In this document: positions 1-6,208 of the stretch, one piece after another
Numbering within the stretch: the stretch's first letter is position 1
Layout of the letters: every line of letters starts with the position of its first letter
From: Thermococcus sp.
Lineage (GTDB): Archaea > Methanobacteriota_B > Thermococci > Thermococcales > Thermococcaceae
DNA length: 8,434 nt
Assembly: GCA_011050175.1 (NCBI GenBank)
Contig: DRGF01000152.1
Span: 1 to 8,434, forward strand
Direction of reading: 5' to 3'
Notes under the pieces: model-generated
Seen by the model: only the letters and a program-made list of their open reading frames with translations
Database searches by the model: none
What the model was told of the DNA's origin: nothing
Program-made: the position numbers and the translations under genes

Positions 1-213
1 CCTGTTGCGGGCCTTGCCGCGTCCTGGTCACTCAGAAGCGCCAAGCCCGCTGTCGAGCCTACAACCACTACCACCCAGACAGGCACTGAAACCCAGACTA
101 CCACTGAAACCCAGACCACCACAACCTCTGAGGAAGAGGGAGGAGGAATCTGCGGACCAGCGGCCCTCGTTGGACTGGCACTGGTTCCGCTGCTCCTGAG
201 AAGGAGGAAGTGA
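1..213 (+). CDS. C-terminal end of a CGP-CTERM surface-anchored protein, probably the ABC importer's solute-binding protein (partial)
   Basis: Only the last 70 codons are present; the 5' part lies outside the window. Reading frame 1 is open from base 1 to the TGA at 211-213. Residues 21-42 of the fragment are a Thr-rich linker (Thr, Gln, Glu, Gly), followed by Glu-Glu-Glu-Gly-Gly-Gly, then Ile-Cys-Gly-Pro (Cys at 51), a hydrophobic stretch (54-66) and a terminal RRRK. This is the layout of the CGP-CTERM sorting/anchoring signal of Thermococcales: a flexible O-glycosylation-prone stalk, an invariant Cys and a membrane-spanning tail that keeps the protein on the outer face of the membrane. The gene lies directly upstream of dppBCDF in the same direction, the usual place for the solute-binding protein (DppA/family 5), so that role is inferred from context; the diagnostic binding domain is not visible. 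Confidence is high for the anchor, moderate for the binding-protein role. Confidence 0.8.
   Translation, partial: PVAGLAASWSLRSAKPAVEPTTTTTQTGTETQTTTETQTTTTSEEEGGGICGPAALVGLALVPLLLRRRK
67..120 (+). repeat. 18-bp tandem repeat coding for the Thr-rich stalk
   Basis: Two adjacent 18-bp copies (85-102 and 103-120) differ at one base (ACTGAAACCCAGACTACC against a C at the third-last codon position) and encode Thr-Glu-Thr-Gln-Thr-Thr twice. A degenerate third copy precedes them at 67-84 (Thr-Thr-Thr-Gln-Thr-Gly). The unit is in frame, so copy-number change would alter stalk length without breaking the anchor signal downstream. Such low-complexity repeats are common in the linkers of archaeal surface proteins. 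Confidence 0.75.
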
Positions 214-243
214 ACTCTCTCTTTCTTTTCTTCAACGTTTTTT
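214..243 (+). terminator. T-rich terminator after the surface-protein gene
   Basis: Directly after the TGA lies a pyrimidine-rich run (CTCTCTCTTTCTTTTCTTC, 216-234) followed by six T at 238-243. Archaeal RNA polymerase terminates on such oligo-T runs without needing a hairpin, and none is obvious here. With the separate promoter candidate further on, this suggests that the surface-protein transcript ends here at least partly, leaving the permease/ATPase genes as their own, probably less abundant, unit. Confidence 0.55.
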
Positions 244-340
244 GGTTCTTAAGATGATTTTGGCCAATTTCCCTGTCGTATTTATGAATTTCTCGCATGC
301 TACGTTGTCCTTTTGCCTTGGGGTACAGCCTGCATATGCG

Positions 341-354
341 TAAAGTATTTAAAG
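341..354 (+). promoter_or_regulatory. Archaeal TATA-box promoter candidate for dppBCDF
   Basis: TAAAGTATTTAAAG contains a TATA-like core (TATTTAAA, 346-353) preceded by an A-rich stretch (342-344) in the position of a BRE. Transcription in archaea starts about 25 nt past the centre of the TATA box, here around 372-377, giving a leader of roughly 55 nt before the dppB ATG at 431. An 8-bp palindrome GCATATGC (332-339) sits just upstream of the BRE and is a candidate regulator or activator site. Assignment rests on sequence resemblance and position only. The rest of 244-340 shows no gene or RNA that I can support. Confidence 0.55.
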
Positions 355-380
355 GAAGTTTTACACACAAGAAAAAGACG

Positions 381-431
381 ATGAACAAAATTGTGCCTGG
401 CAGTACAAAAAACGTGAAGGAGGGAATTTGA
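381..431 (+). CDS. Possible 16-codon leader ORF overlapping the dppB start
   Basis: An ATG at 381 opens a 16-residue frame (MNKIVPGSTKNVKEGI) whose TGA (429-431) overlaps the dppB ATG (431-433) as TGATG. No Shine-Dalgarno sequence precedes it, but the predicted transcription start (about 372-377) lies only a few bases upstream, so it could be read as a nearly leaderless start. The dppB ribosome binding site (GGAGGG, 419-424) lies inside its last codons, an arrangement that would permit coupled reinitiation at dppB. It resembles no protein known to me and could equally be chance; it is listed because of its exact junction with dppB. Confidence 0.2.
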   Translation: MNKIVPGSTKNVKEGI

Positions 432-1480
432 TGGGATTTGGAAAATACTTGGTCATTAGGCTGCTAAATGCCCTTATAGTGTTGGCTATAGTTACACTCG
501 TGATGTCCTCCCTTTTCGTTAAAGTAGCAGAGAAGGACTTGGAGAACACAATAGTGCAGCAAGTGAATGCTGAGTTCCAGGCCCTCCAGCAAAAAGGTCA
601 AACCCCTGAAGACCCCGATGCATGGAGGGCACAGAGAATTGCGCACTATAGGGCGCAGTACCACCTGGACAAGCCTTATTGGTGGAGGGTTCAATATTAC
701 TTTAAGAACACGTTGACGTTCAACTTTGGAAAAACTAAGACTCCAGTATTCGGTTCTGAGAAGGACGTTATGGCAATACTCAAAATGGCCATCCCCCGTA
801 CGATTCAGCTGTTTACCACTGCACAGATAATAATCATAACCCTGGGTATCCTCCTTGGCGTAAAAGCGGCACAGATGGTGGGCAGTGCCTTCGATAGAGC
901 ACTCTCAGTCATCGCATTGGTCATGAGCAGCATCCCAATGTGGTGGCTCGGGATGATAATGTTGCTCGTGTTTTCCTTCAAGCTTGGCTGGTTCCCATCC
1001 AGGGCAATTCCCGACCCGAACCTCACTGGTTGGGCCCACATAGTTGATATTCTCCGGCGTATGACCCTCCCAGTGGCTACAATAGTCATAGTCTCTGCCG
1101 GAGCTTGGGCGTGGGTCATTAGAAACATCATGATCGGTACAATGCAGGAAGACTTCATCATGGCGGCGAGGGCTAAGGGTGTTCCGGAGAGGAAAGTGAT
1201 ATACGGCCACGCTCTCAGGGCTGCTGCCCCTCCAGTTGTGACAATGATCATCATGAGCCTCCTCGCATCCCTTGGAGGTGCCATAATTACAGAGAGCGTC
1301 TTTACTTGGCCCGGGATGGGAAGAGTTTACTGGATTGCAATTGAGACCAACGAGACCAACCTCATCATGGGTCTGACGTTCGTGAACGTTCTGCTGTACC
1401 TCATGGGCGTTATTATTGCAGACCTGGCCTATGGATTCCTCGACCCGAGAGTCAAGGTTGGTGCATCAGAAAATATGTGA
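431..1480 (+). CDS. dppB: ABC transporter permease, dipeptide/oligopeptide family (DppB)
   Basis: Inner-membrane permease subunit of a Dpp/Opp-type importer, 349 aa, expected to pair with DppC and form the translocation pore. Hydrophobic segments lie at about residues 10-30, 125-147, 157-182, 213-233, 268-288 and 313-335, the six-helix family pattern, with the usual large outer loop between helices 1 and 2 (31-124, containing HLDKPYWWRVQYY). The EAA loop that docks onto the ATPases is at 240-267 (EDFIMAARAKG, then IYGHALRAAAPP). ESVFTWPGMGR (288-298) and the terminal LDPRVK are also typical of DppB. ATG 431 is chosen because GGAGGG (419-424) stands 6 nt upstream; a TTG directly before it (428) would be only 3 nt from that site. 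First gene of a four-gene operon; dppC begins 11 nt after its stop. Substrate may be peptides or oligosaccharides, since archaeal members of this family carry both. Confidence 0.93.
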   Translation: MGFGKYLVIRLLNALIVLAIVTLVMSSLFVKVAEKDLENTIVQQVNAEFQALQQKGQTPEDPDAWRAQRIAHYRAQYHLDKPYWWRVQYYFKNTLTFNFGKTKTPVFGSEKDVMAILKMAIPRTIQLFTTAQIIIITLGILLGVKAAQMVGSAFDRALSVIALVMSSIPMWWLGMIMLLVFSFKLGWFPSRAIPDPNLTGWAHIVDILRRMTLPVATIVIVSAGAWAWVIRNIMIGTMQEDFIMAARAKGVPERKVIYGHALRAAAPPVVTMIIMSLLASLGGAIITESVFTWPGMGRVYWIAIETNETNLIMGLTFVNVLLYLMGVIIADLAYGFLDPRVKVGASENM

Positions 1481-1484
1481 GGTG
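1478..1484 (+). promoter_or_regulatory. Ribosome binding site of dppC fused to the dppB stop codon
   Basis: TGAGGTG contains both the dppB stop (TGA) and the dppC Shine-Dalgarno (GAGGTG), with 7 nt to the dppC ATG at 1492. It fits the archaeal 16S 3' end and supports that start; a ribosome terminating on dppB sits on the next binding site, so translational coupling is likely. Confidence 0.7.
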
Positions 1485-1491
1485 AAGAACC

Positions 1492-2910
1492 ATGCGCTGG
1501 GTTGATTTCAAAGAATCCCTCTCAGAATTCTGGAGCGACTTTAGAAGGCAGAAGTCAGGTTTGTTAGGATTGCTGTTGCTATTCCTGTTCATATTTACTG
1601 CAGTTGCGGCTCCAGTGATAACGTCCCCGGACATTCCGGAGAAGTGGCAGGGCTTCTGGCTGGACAACCCAAAAAACGTACCCCCCACATGGGTCAACGC
1701 CTTCTCAAGCGAAGCGAAGGCTTCCCACTTGGCAATTGAGGGAGAAGCTCTCCAGAAGCTCCTCACCAAAACCGACTCCGGGTATCTTGTTGAGGTCGAG
1801 TACAATAACGAATACGATGTTCCGCCCCAGGATGTCGTTATAAAAGACCTGACCGGCGATGCTGCGGGTGGCAAACCTTCAATAACCGTCATAGTGGAGA
1901 GGCCAGATGGCAAGAAGATAACTTTGATAGAGGGCTACAAGTTCTCGGGAAGCCTTGTCCTTCAGCTGGGTACTCACCCGGAGGTTAGGGCGAACCTCAT
2001 CGAGTGGATTAAGAGCGAGGGAATATACATTGATCCACTCCAGGAGTTCCAGTACAGGACACTTATGGACGCTACTAAAGTAATCTTTGGGCAGCTGAAT
2101 GAAAACATACTGAAAAACCCGGAGCCCCTGAAGGGTACGTACAAATTCACGATCCTCGTGAATGTCCCAGAGGGAAGCTCTGTTTCATTTGACAACACTA
2201 AAGTGATATTCACCGGAAGAACTTACGGCTGGCTTGGAACTGATTTCAAGGGCAGGGACCTGCTCGCGGGAATTATCTGGGGTTCAAGGGTGTCCCTCGT
2301 CATAGGTATCGCGGTGGCTGTGGCAAGTGTCTTGATTGGAATATTCTACGGCGTCACAAGTGCGTACCTCGGCGGATGGAGCGACGAGCTTATGATGAGG
2401 TTCCAGGAGTTCATGGCGTCAATACCCAGCCTGCCGATACTCATCCTTATGGGTGCATACTTTGGAGGGCACATAAAACTCTGGCAGATAGTCGTTCTGC
2501 TTGCAATCTTCGGATGGGTGGGTATAGCGAGGGTAGCGAGAAGTATGGCGCTTCAGATCAAAGAGCAGACTTACGTTGAGGCGGCGAGGGTCCTGGGTGC
2601 AGGCACTGGCAGAATAATCTTCAAGCACATGGTGCCCCAGCTCCTCCCGTACGCGTTTGCCCAGATGGCACTCAGCGTCCCTAGTGCCGTGCTTTCAGAG
2701 GCCTCGCTGAGCTATCTGGGTCTCGGCGACCCGACTGCCGTTACTTGGGGACAGATACTCCACGATGCTCAGGTCGCAGGTGCTGCAGTGAACGGATACT
2801 GGTGGTGGGTCATCCCGCCCGGACTTTCAATAGCCCTCGTTGGATTGACGTTCGTGCTTATAGGTACCGCTCTCGACAGAGTGCTTAACCCGAGATTGAG
2901 GAGACTGTGA
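1492..2910 (+). CDS. dppC: ABC transporter permease, dipeptide/oligopeptide family (DppC) with a large extracytoplasmic insertion
   Basis: Second permease subunit, 472 aa; usual DppC proteins are about 280-330 aa. Helix 1 is at about 22-40, after an N-terminal cytosolic segment rich in charged and aromatic residues. The conserved LGTDFKGRDLL block, normally a few dozen residues after helix 1, appears only at 248-258. The roughly 205 residues between contain no membrane segment, are rich in alternating hydrophobic/charged strands (for example SITVIVERPDGKKITLIEG) and should lie outside the membrane. The core then follows normally: helices at about 266-292, 308-325, 330-350, 385-405 and 437-460, the EAA loop at 360-387 (TYVEAARVLGAG), EASLSYLGLGDP (403-414) and a terminal LNPRLRRL. 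No frameshift or stop is visible and the insertion keeps the same strand, frame and codon style, so it is a real part of the protein. It might contact the solute-binding protein or the substrate; that is inference. Confidence 0.93.
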   Translation: MRWVDFKESLSEFWSDFRRQKSGLLGLLLLFLFIFTAVAAPVITSPDIPEKWQGFWLDNPKNVPPTWVNAFSSEAKASHLAIEGEALQKLLTKTDSGYLVEVEYNNEYDVPPQDVVIKDLTGDAAGGKPSITVIVERPDGKKITLIEGYKFSGSLVLQLGTHPEVRANLIEWIKSEGIYIDPLQEFQYRTLMDATKVIFGQLNENILKNPEPLKGTYKFTILVNVPEGSSVSFDNTKVIFTGRTYGWLGTDFKGRDLLAGIIWGSRVSLVIGIAVAVASVLIGIFYGVTSAYLGGWSDELMMRFQEFMASIPSLPILILMGAYFGGHIKLWQIVVLLAIFGWVGIARVARSMALQIKEQTYVEAARVLGAGTGRIIFKHMVPQLLPYAFAQMALSVPSAVLSEASLSYLGLGDPTAVTWGQILHDAQVAGAAVNGYWWWVIPPGLSIALVGLTFVLIGTALDRVLNPRLRRL

Positions 2911-2914
2911 GGTG
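2908..2914 (+). promoter_or_regulatory. Ribosome binding site of dppD fused to the dppC stop codon
   Basis: TGAGGTG joins the dppC stop with GAGGTG, 6 nt before ATG 2921. The in-frame GTG at 2912-2914 lies inside this site and would have no binding site of its own, which decides the dppD start in favour of the ATG. Confidence 0.7.
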
Positions 2915-2920
2915 GTAGAA

Positions 2921-3880
2921 ATGACCAAACCCGTCCTTGAAGTCCGCAACCTTAAGATGTATTACTTCACCAACAGGGGCGTAGTGAAAGCAGTTGACGA
3001 TATAAGCTTTGACATAAAGAAGGGAGAAGTCCTGGGACTTGCCGGCGAAAGTGGCTGTGGCAAGTCCTCCCTTGGTTTTACTTTAATGGGTATGCCCAGC
3101 CCGCCTGGAAAAATAGTCGGGGGCAGCATCAAGATAGATGGTAGGGAGATCGTAGGGCTTCCGGAGAACGTGCTCAGGAAGGAGATACGCTGGCAGAAAA
3201 TATCCATGATATTCCAGGGTGCTATGAACGCCCTCAACCCCGTCTATACCGTTGGTTACCAGATGATAGAACCCCTGCTCTACCACAAGGGGATGAGTAA
3301 GGACGAGGCACTCGATAGGGCCCAGAAATACCTTGAGCTCGTCGGTCTCGACCCTGAAATCGTGTACCGCTACCCCCATGAGCTCTCAGGTGGTATGAAG
3401 CAGCGTGTAGTCATCGCTTCAGCATTGCTCCTTGAACCCGAAGTTGTCATAGCAGATGAGCCGACAACGGCCCTTGACGTCGTTGTTCAGGCCCAGATAA
3501 TCAACCTAATGAAGAGGCTCAAGAAGGAGCTCGGTCTCTCCATGATATTCATCACCCACGATCTCAGCATCCTCGCTGAGGTCAGCGACCGCGTTGCCAT
3601 CATGTACGCGGGTAAGATTGTGGAGATTGGAGACAGCAAGAAGATCTACTACGAGCCTGCCCACCCGTACACCCAGAAGCTCCTTGCCGCCATACCGAGG
3701 CTTCACGAAGACGTTGAGAAGCTCGAATTCATTCCGGGACAGCCGCCCAACCTCATCAGCCCGCCGAAGGGATGCCGCTTCAACCCGAGGTGCCCGTACG
3801 CGATGCAGGTTTGTAAGGAGCAGGTACCCGAGATGAAAGAAGTTGATAAGGATCACTATGCTGCATGCTGGTTACTGTGA
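2921..3880 (+). CDS. dppD: ABC transporter ATP-binding protein, dipeptide/oligopeptide family (DppD)
   Basis: Cytosolic ATPase subunit, 319 aa, the normal family length. ATP hydrolysis by the DppD/DppF pair drives import through DppBC. Visible motifs: Walker A GESGCGKSS (42-50), Q-loop IFQG (97-100), signature LSGGMKQR (155-162), Walker B VVIADEP with Asp179/Glu180, D-loop TALD (183-186) and switch His213 in ITHDLS. The C-terminal oligopeptide-transporter domain (from about 230; AHPYTQKLLAAIP at 247-259) ends in Cys285-x5-Cys291-x6-Cys298 and Cys316. In the OppD of Mycobacterium tuberculosis an equivalent cysteine set binds a [4Fe-4S] cluster. All catalytic residues are intact. The Gly after the Q-loop Gln, where many homologues have Asp, goes with the FQGAMNALNP form common in this subfamily. 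The start is ATG 2921 (see the fused binding site); dppF follows after 10 nt. Confidence 0.94.
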   Translation: MTKPVLEVRNLKMYYFTNRGVVKAVDDISFDIKKGEVLGLAGESGCGKSSLGFTLMGMPSPPGKIVGGSIKIDGREIVGLPENVLRKEIRWQKISMIFQGAMNALNPVYTVGYQMIEPLLYHKGMSKDEALDRAQKYLELVGLDPEIVYRYPHELSGGMKQRVVIASALLLEPEVVIADEPTTALDVVVQAQIINLMKRLKKELGLSMIFITHDLSILAEVSDRVAIMYAGKIVEIGDSKKIYYEPAHPYTQKLLAAIPRLHEDVEKLEFIPGQPPNLISPPKGCRFNPRCPYAMQVCKEQVPEMKEVDKDHYAACWLL

Positions 3881-3884
3881 GGTG
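3878..3884 (+). promoter_or_regulatory. Ribosome binding site of dppF fused to the dppD stop codon
   Basis: TGAGGTG again combines the upstream stop with GAGGTG, 6 nt before the dppF ATG at 3891. It is the third consecutive junction in this operon with the same construction. Confidence 0.7.
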
Positions 3885-3890
3885 TGAGAC

Positions 3891-4898
3891 ATGGCCGAGC
3901 CGGTACTTAAAGTTGAAAATCTCAAGAAGTACTTCCCCATCAAGAGAGGCTTCCTAGACACCCTCAAGGGTGCTCCGCAGAAAAAGGTCCACGCTGTTGA
4001 CGGCATAAGCTTCGAGATATTCAAACAGCAGGTCTTCGCCCTCGTTGGTGAGAGCGGCTGTGGAAAGTCCACCACTGGAAAGCTCATAGTCAAGCTCCTT
4101 GAGCCCACGGACGGTAAGATATACCTAGAGGGCCAGGATGTCACCCAGGTCAAGACAAAGGAGGAACTTCTCGCGTATAGAAGGAAAGTCCAGATGATAT
4201 TCCAGGATCCGTTTTCCTCAATGAACCCGAGATTCAAGATATACGACGTGCTGGAAGAGCCGCTGTTGATCCACGGAATCGGCGAAACAAAGGCGGAAAG
4301 GGAAGAGCTCATCTACAAGGCGCTTGAAATGGTCAAAATCGTCCCGCCCGAAGACTACGTGGGCAGGAACCCACACATGCTCTCCGGCGGTCAGAGGCAG
4401 CGTGTGGCAATAGCAAGGGCCCTCATCCTTAACCCGACCTTCATCGTCGCCGACGAGCCGGTTTCGATGCTCGACGTGTCAATTCGTGCAGAAATCCTTG
4501 AGCTGATGAAGGAGCTCAAGGAGAAGATGGGTGTTACATACCTCTACATCACCCACGACATGTCAACGGCAAGGTACTTTGCCGACTGGATGGCGGTCAT
4601 GTACCTCGGAAGAATTGTTGAGATGGGACCAGCGAAAGTCGTCATCGACAACCCGCTCCACCCGTACACAAGGGCCCTGCTCTCAGCAGTGCCGGAGCCG
4701 AAGCCCGAGCGCAGGAACATCATCAAGGAACTTCCGATCAAGGGTGAAGTTCCTAACGCCGTTGACATACCGCCCGGATGCCGCTTCCACCCGAGGTGCC
4801 TCTACGCCCAGAAGGGACTGTGTGACACCAAGCACCCGCAGCTGGTGGAGTACGAGCACAACCACTGGGCAGAGTGCCATCTGGTTGGGAAGTACTGA
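3891..4898 (+). CDS. dppF: ABC transporter ATP-binding protein, dipeptide/oligopeptide family (DppF)
   Basis: Second ATPase of the importer, 335 aa, expected to form a heterodimer with DppD under the DppBC pore. Motifs: Walker A GESGCGKST (53-61), Q-loop IFQDPFSSMNPR (103-114), signature LSGGQRQR (164-171), Walker B IVADEP with Asp188/Glu189, D-loop MLD (193-195) and switch His222 in ITHDMS. The N-terminal segment KKYFPIKRGFLDTLKG (12-27) is the usual DppF/OppF extension before the ADGISFEI-like strand. The C-terminal domain has NPLHPYTRALLSAVPEP (254-270) and the cysteine set Cys297-x5-Cys303-x7-Cys311 and Cys329, parallel to DppD and possibly an iron-sulfur site. All residues needed for ATP hydrolysis are present. 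It ends the operon: a T-run follows 11 nt after the stop. Confidence 0.94.
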   Translation: MAEPVLKVENLKKYFPIKRGFLDTLKGAPQKKVHAVDGISFEIFKQQVFALVGESGCGKSTTGKLIVKLLEPTDGKIYLEGQDVTQVKTKEELLAYRRKVQMIFQDPFSSMNPRFKIYDVLEEPLLIHGIGETKAEREELIYKALEMVKIVPPEDYVGRNPHMLSGGQRQRVAIARALILNPTFIVADEPVSMLDVSIRAEILELMKELKEKMGVTYLYITHDMSTARYFADWMAVMYLGRIVEMGPAKVVIDNPLHPYTRALLSAVPEPKPERRNIIKELPIKGEVPNAVDIPPGCRFHPRCLYAQKGLCDTKHPQLVEYEHNHWAECHLVGKY

Positions 4899-4909
4899 GC
4901 TCACATAAC

Positions 4910-4935
4910 TTTTTTATTCTATTCTTTGTTTGTTG
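4910..4935 (+). terminator. T-rich terminator after dppF, possibly overlapping the next promoter
   Basis: Six T at 4910-4915 followed by a T-rich stretch (ATTCTATTCTTTGTTTGTT) lie directly after the dppF stop, the form of an archaeal oligo-T terminator. The same bases include TTTTTAT (4911-4917), about 25 nt before 4939-4942, so they could also serve as the TATA element of the next gene with a leader of some 12-15 nt. Both readings are compatible; sequence alone does not separate them. Confidence 0.5.
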
Positions 4936-4953
4936 CTGTTGAAGGTGATATCA

Positions 4954-5469
4954 ATGAGCAGCTTTAAGGAGGGTCTTACTTATCCGCCGATCAGAACTGG
5001 CTTAATATTGCTGTTCTTGGCTCTTCTGATGTCCCTGGGGGCCTCTTATAACGTCCCTAGAGAAGAACTCCAGACGGGCGTTTGGGGCCCTGGAACTTAC
5101 GTTATTGGGGACGAGATAGAAGCCCCGGGAGATCTCGTGAGTATAACTCTCGAGATTTCATCGGACAATGCCTCGGTTAAAGTAATCACGGACGGTGTGG
5201 AAAACACCCACACGTTGTCTGGGGACACAAAGACGCTGGAGTTCACTTCACAGCCCTCTGTTTTGGTTGAAAACGGGGAAGTCAATTATTCATACACTAT
5301 AAAATGGATTGAGCACCCGTACACATATCTCAGCTTTCCGGCGTTTTTTATCATGATCGTGGGGAGCGTCATAGCTTTTAAGGGATATTTAAGCTTCTTG
5401 GAGTCCCTCAGGGAAAAAACCGCGGCAAAAAAGAGGAGGGAAAAAAATGAGGGTCCTGAACTACGATGA
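4954..5469 (+). CDS. Unrecognised membrane protein with two membrane helices and an outer beta-rich domain
   Basis: I do not recognise this 171-aa protein. Two hydrophobic segments are visible, about 15-31 ([17 protein letters not shown]) and 125-145 ([21 protein letters not shown]). Basic residues precede the first and follow the second (a Lys/Arg-rich tail at 153-163), so both ends should be cytosolic and residues 32-124 outside. The outer part looks beta-rich, with Gly-Pro-Gly turns and many Thr/Val/Ser ([31 protein letters not shown]), and holds no cysteine. It may be a small surface or cell-envelope domain; no function is claimed. ATG 4954 is chosen for the GGTGAT site at 4943-4948; an upstream TTG (4930) would start within the T-run and has no binding site. 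Its last 23 bases overlap nadE, so the two are probably co-transcribed and coupled. Confidence 0.75.
   Translation: MSSFKEGLTYPPIRTGLILLFLALLMSLGASYNVPREELQTGVWGPGTYVIGDEIEAPGDLVSITLEISSDNASVKVITDGVENTHTLSGDTKTLEFTSQPSVLVENGEVNYSYTIKWIEHPYTYLSFPAFFIMIVGSVIAFKGYLSFLESLREKTAAKKRREKNEGPELR
5435..5440 (+). promoter_or_regulatory. Ribosome binding site of nadE inside the upstream gene
   Basis: GGAGGG stands 6 nt before the nadE ATG (5447) and lies within the Lys/Arg-rich tail codons of the upstream membrane-protein gene. It fixes the nadE start and confirms that the 23-bp overlap is genuine. Confidence 0.7.
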
Positions 5470-6208
5470 CGCCATAAAAAGCCTTGTGGCGTTTATAAAA
5501 GAGAAAGTCAGCGATGCTGGAGTGAATGGCGTGGTGATTGGAGTTAGCGGCGGCATAGACAGCGCGACCGTTGCCTACCTCGCCGTTAAAGCCCTTGGAA
5601 AGGAGAGGGTTATGGGCCTGATAATGCCCTACTACGAGAACCGTGACGTTGAGGACGCAAAACTCGTCTGCGAGAGCCTTGGAATCGAGTATAAGTTGAT
5701 AAACATAAAGCCCATCGTTGATGAGTTCGAGAGGGTCGCCGGGGGGCTTGACACCCGGAGCAGGGGGAACGTCATGTCCAGGACGAGGATGGTTCTTATG
5801 TACGCCCACGCCAATGCGAGGAACTACCTTGTTTTGGGCACCTCCAACAAGAGCGAGTTCCTGACTGGATATTTCACGAAGTGGGGCGACGGTGCCAGCG
5901 ACTACGCTCCGCTAATAAACCTCTACAAGACAGAGGTCTGGGAGATAGCGAAGCTCCTTGGAGTCCCTGAGAGGATAATCCAGAAGAAACCCTCTGCCGG
6001 CCTCTGGGAGGGTCAGACTGACGAGGATGAGCTGGGAATAAGCTACCGCCTCCTTGACGAGATACTCTGGCGCATGGTTGACCTTGGAATGGAGAAGGAT
6101 GAAATAGCCGAAGAGCTCGGCGTTCCAATCGAGCGGGTCGAATACGTTGAAAACCTCGTTAAGAGGAGCGAACACAAGAGGCGCCTCCCCCTCGGGCCGG
6201 AGTTCTGA
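5447..6208 (+). CDS. nadE: NH3-dependent NAD+ synthetase
   Basis: Cytosolic enzyme of the last step of NAD+ synthesis: nicotinic acid adenine dinucleotide plus ATP and ammonia give NAD+, AMP and pyrophosphate. At 253 aa it is a stand-alone synthetase; the N-terminal nitrilase-type glutaminase domain of glutamine-dependent NadE is absent, so free ammonia is the expected nitrogen donor. Signature elements are the pyrophosphatase P-loop SGGIDSA (34-40), LGTSNKSE (130-137), [19 protein letters not shown] (147-165), [17 protein letters not shown] (181-197) and the C-terminal HKRRLPLGP (243-251). The family acts as a homodimer. The gene overlaps the preceding membrane-protein gene by 23 bp and is followed by the EamA gene after 9 nt, suggesting one operon. 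It lies close to glutamine synthetase, another ammonia-using enzyme, though that gene is on the opposite strand. Confidence 0.96.
   Translation: MRVLNYDDAIKSLVAFIKEKVSDAGVNGVVIGVSGGIDSATVAYLAVKALGKERVMGLIMPYYENRDVEDAKLVCESLGIEYKLINIKPIVDEFERVAGGLDTRSRGNVMSRTRMVLMYAHANARNYLVLGTSNKSEFLTGYFTKWGDGASDYAPLINLYKTEVWEIAKLLGVPERIIQKKPSAGLWEGQTDEDELGISYRLLDEILWRMVDLGMEKDEIAEELGVPIERVEYVENLVKRSEHKRRLPLGPEF

Noticed and set aside
61..130. Short spaced repeats near the left edge as a possible CRISPR-like array.
   Set aside because: The 18-bp units are contiguous, in frame, without spacers, and encode the Thr-rich stalk of a surface protein.
251..300. C-box-like AAGATGA in the intergenic region as the start of a C/D-box guide RNA.
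   Set aside because: It departs from the C-box consensus and no D box or internal C'/D' pair follows at a suitable distance.
428..430. TTG as an alternative dppB start one codon upstream.
   Set aside because: The GGAGGG site is only 3 nt away from it but 6 nt from the ATG at 431, and ATG is the stronger start.
805..1284. Open frame of 159 codons on the - strand opposite dppB.
   Set aside because: Fully antisense to the conserved permease core, with no binding site or recognisable motif; a by-product of codon bias.
1452..1913. Open frame of 153 codons on the - strand across the dppB/dppC junction.
   Set aside because: It reads against two certain genes and would span their shared stop/binding-site junction; its residue pattern resembles no protein.
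1615..2223. The DppC insertion as a result of a frameshift, gene fusion error or inserted mobile element.
   Set aside because: The frame is continuous with no stop, there are no flanking repeats or transposase-like sequence, and the helices before and after are intact.
2912..2914. GTG as an alternative dppD start.
   Set aside because: It lies inside the GAGGTG ribosome binding site that serves the ATG at 2921.
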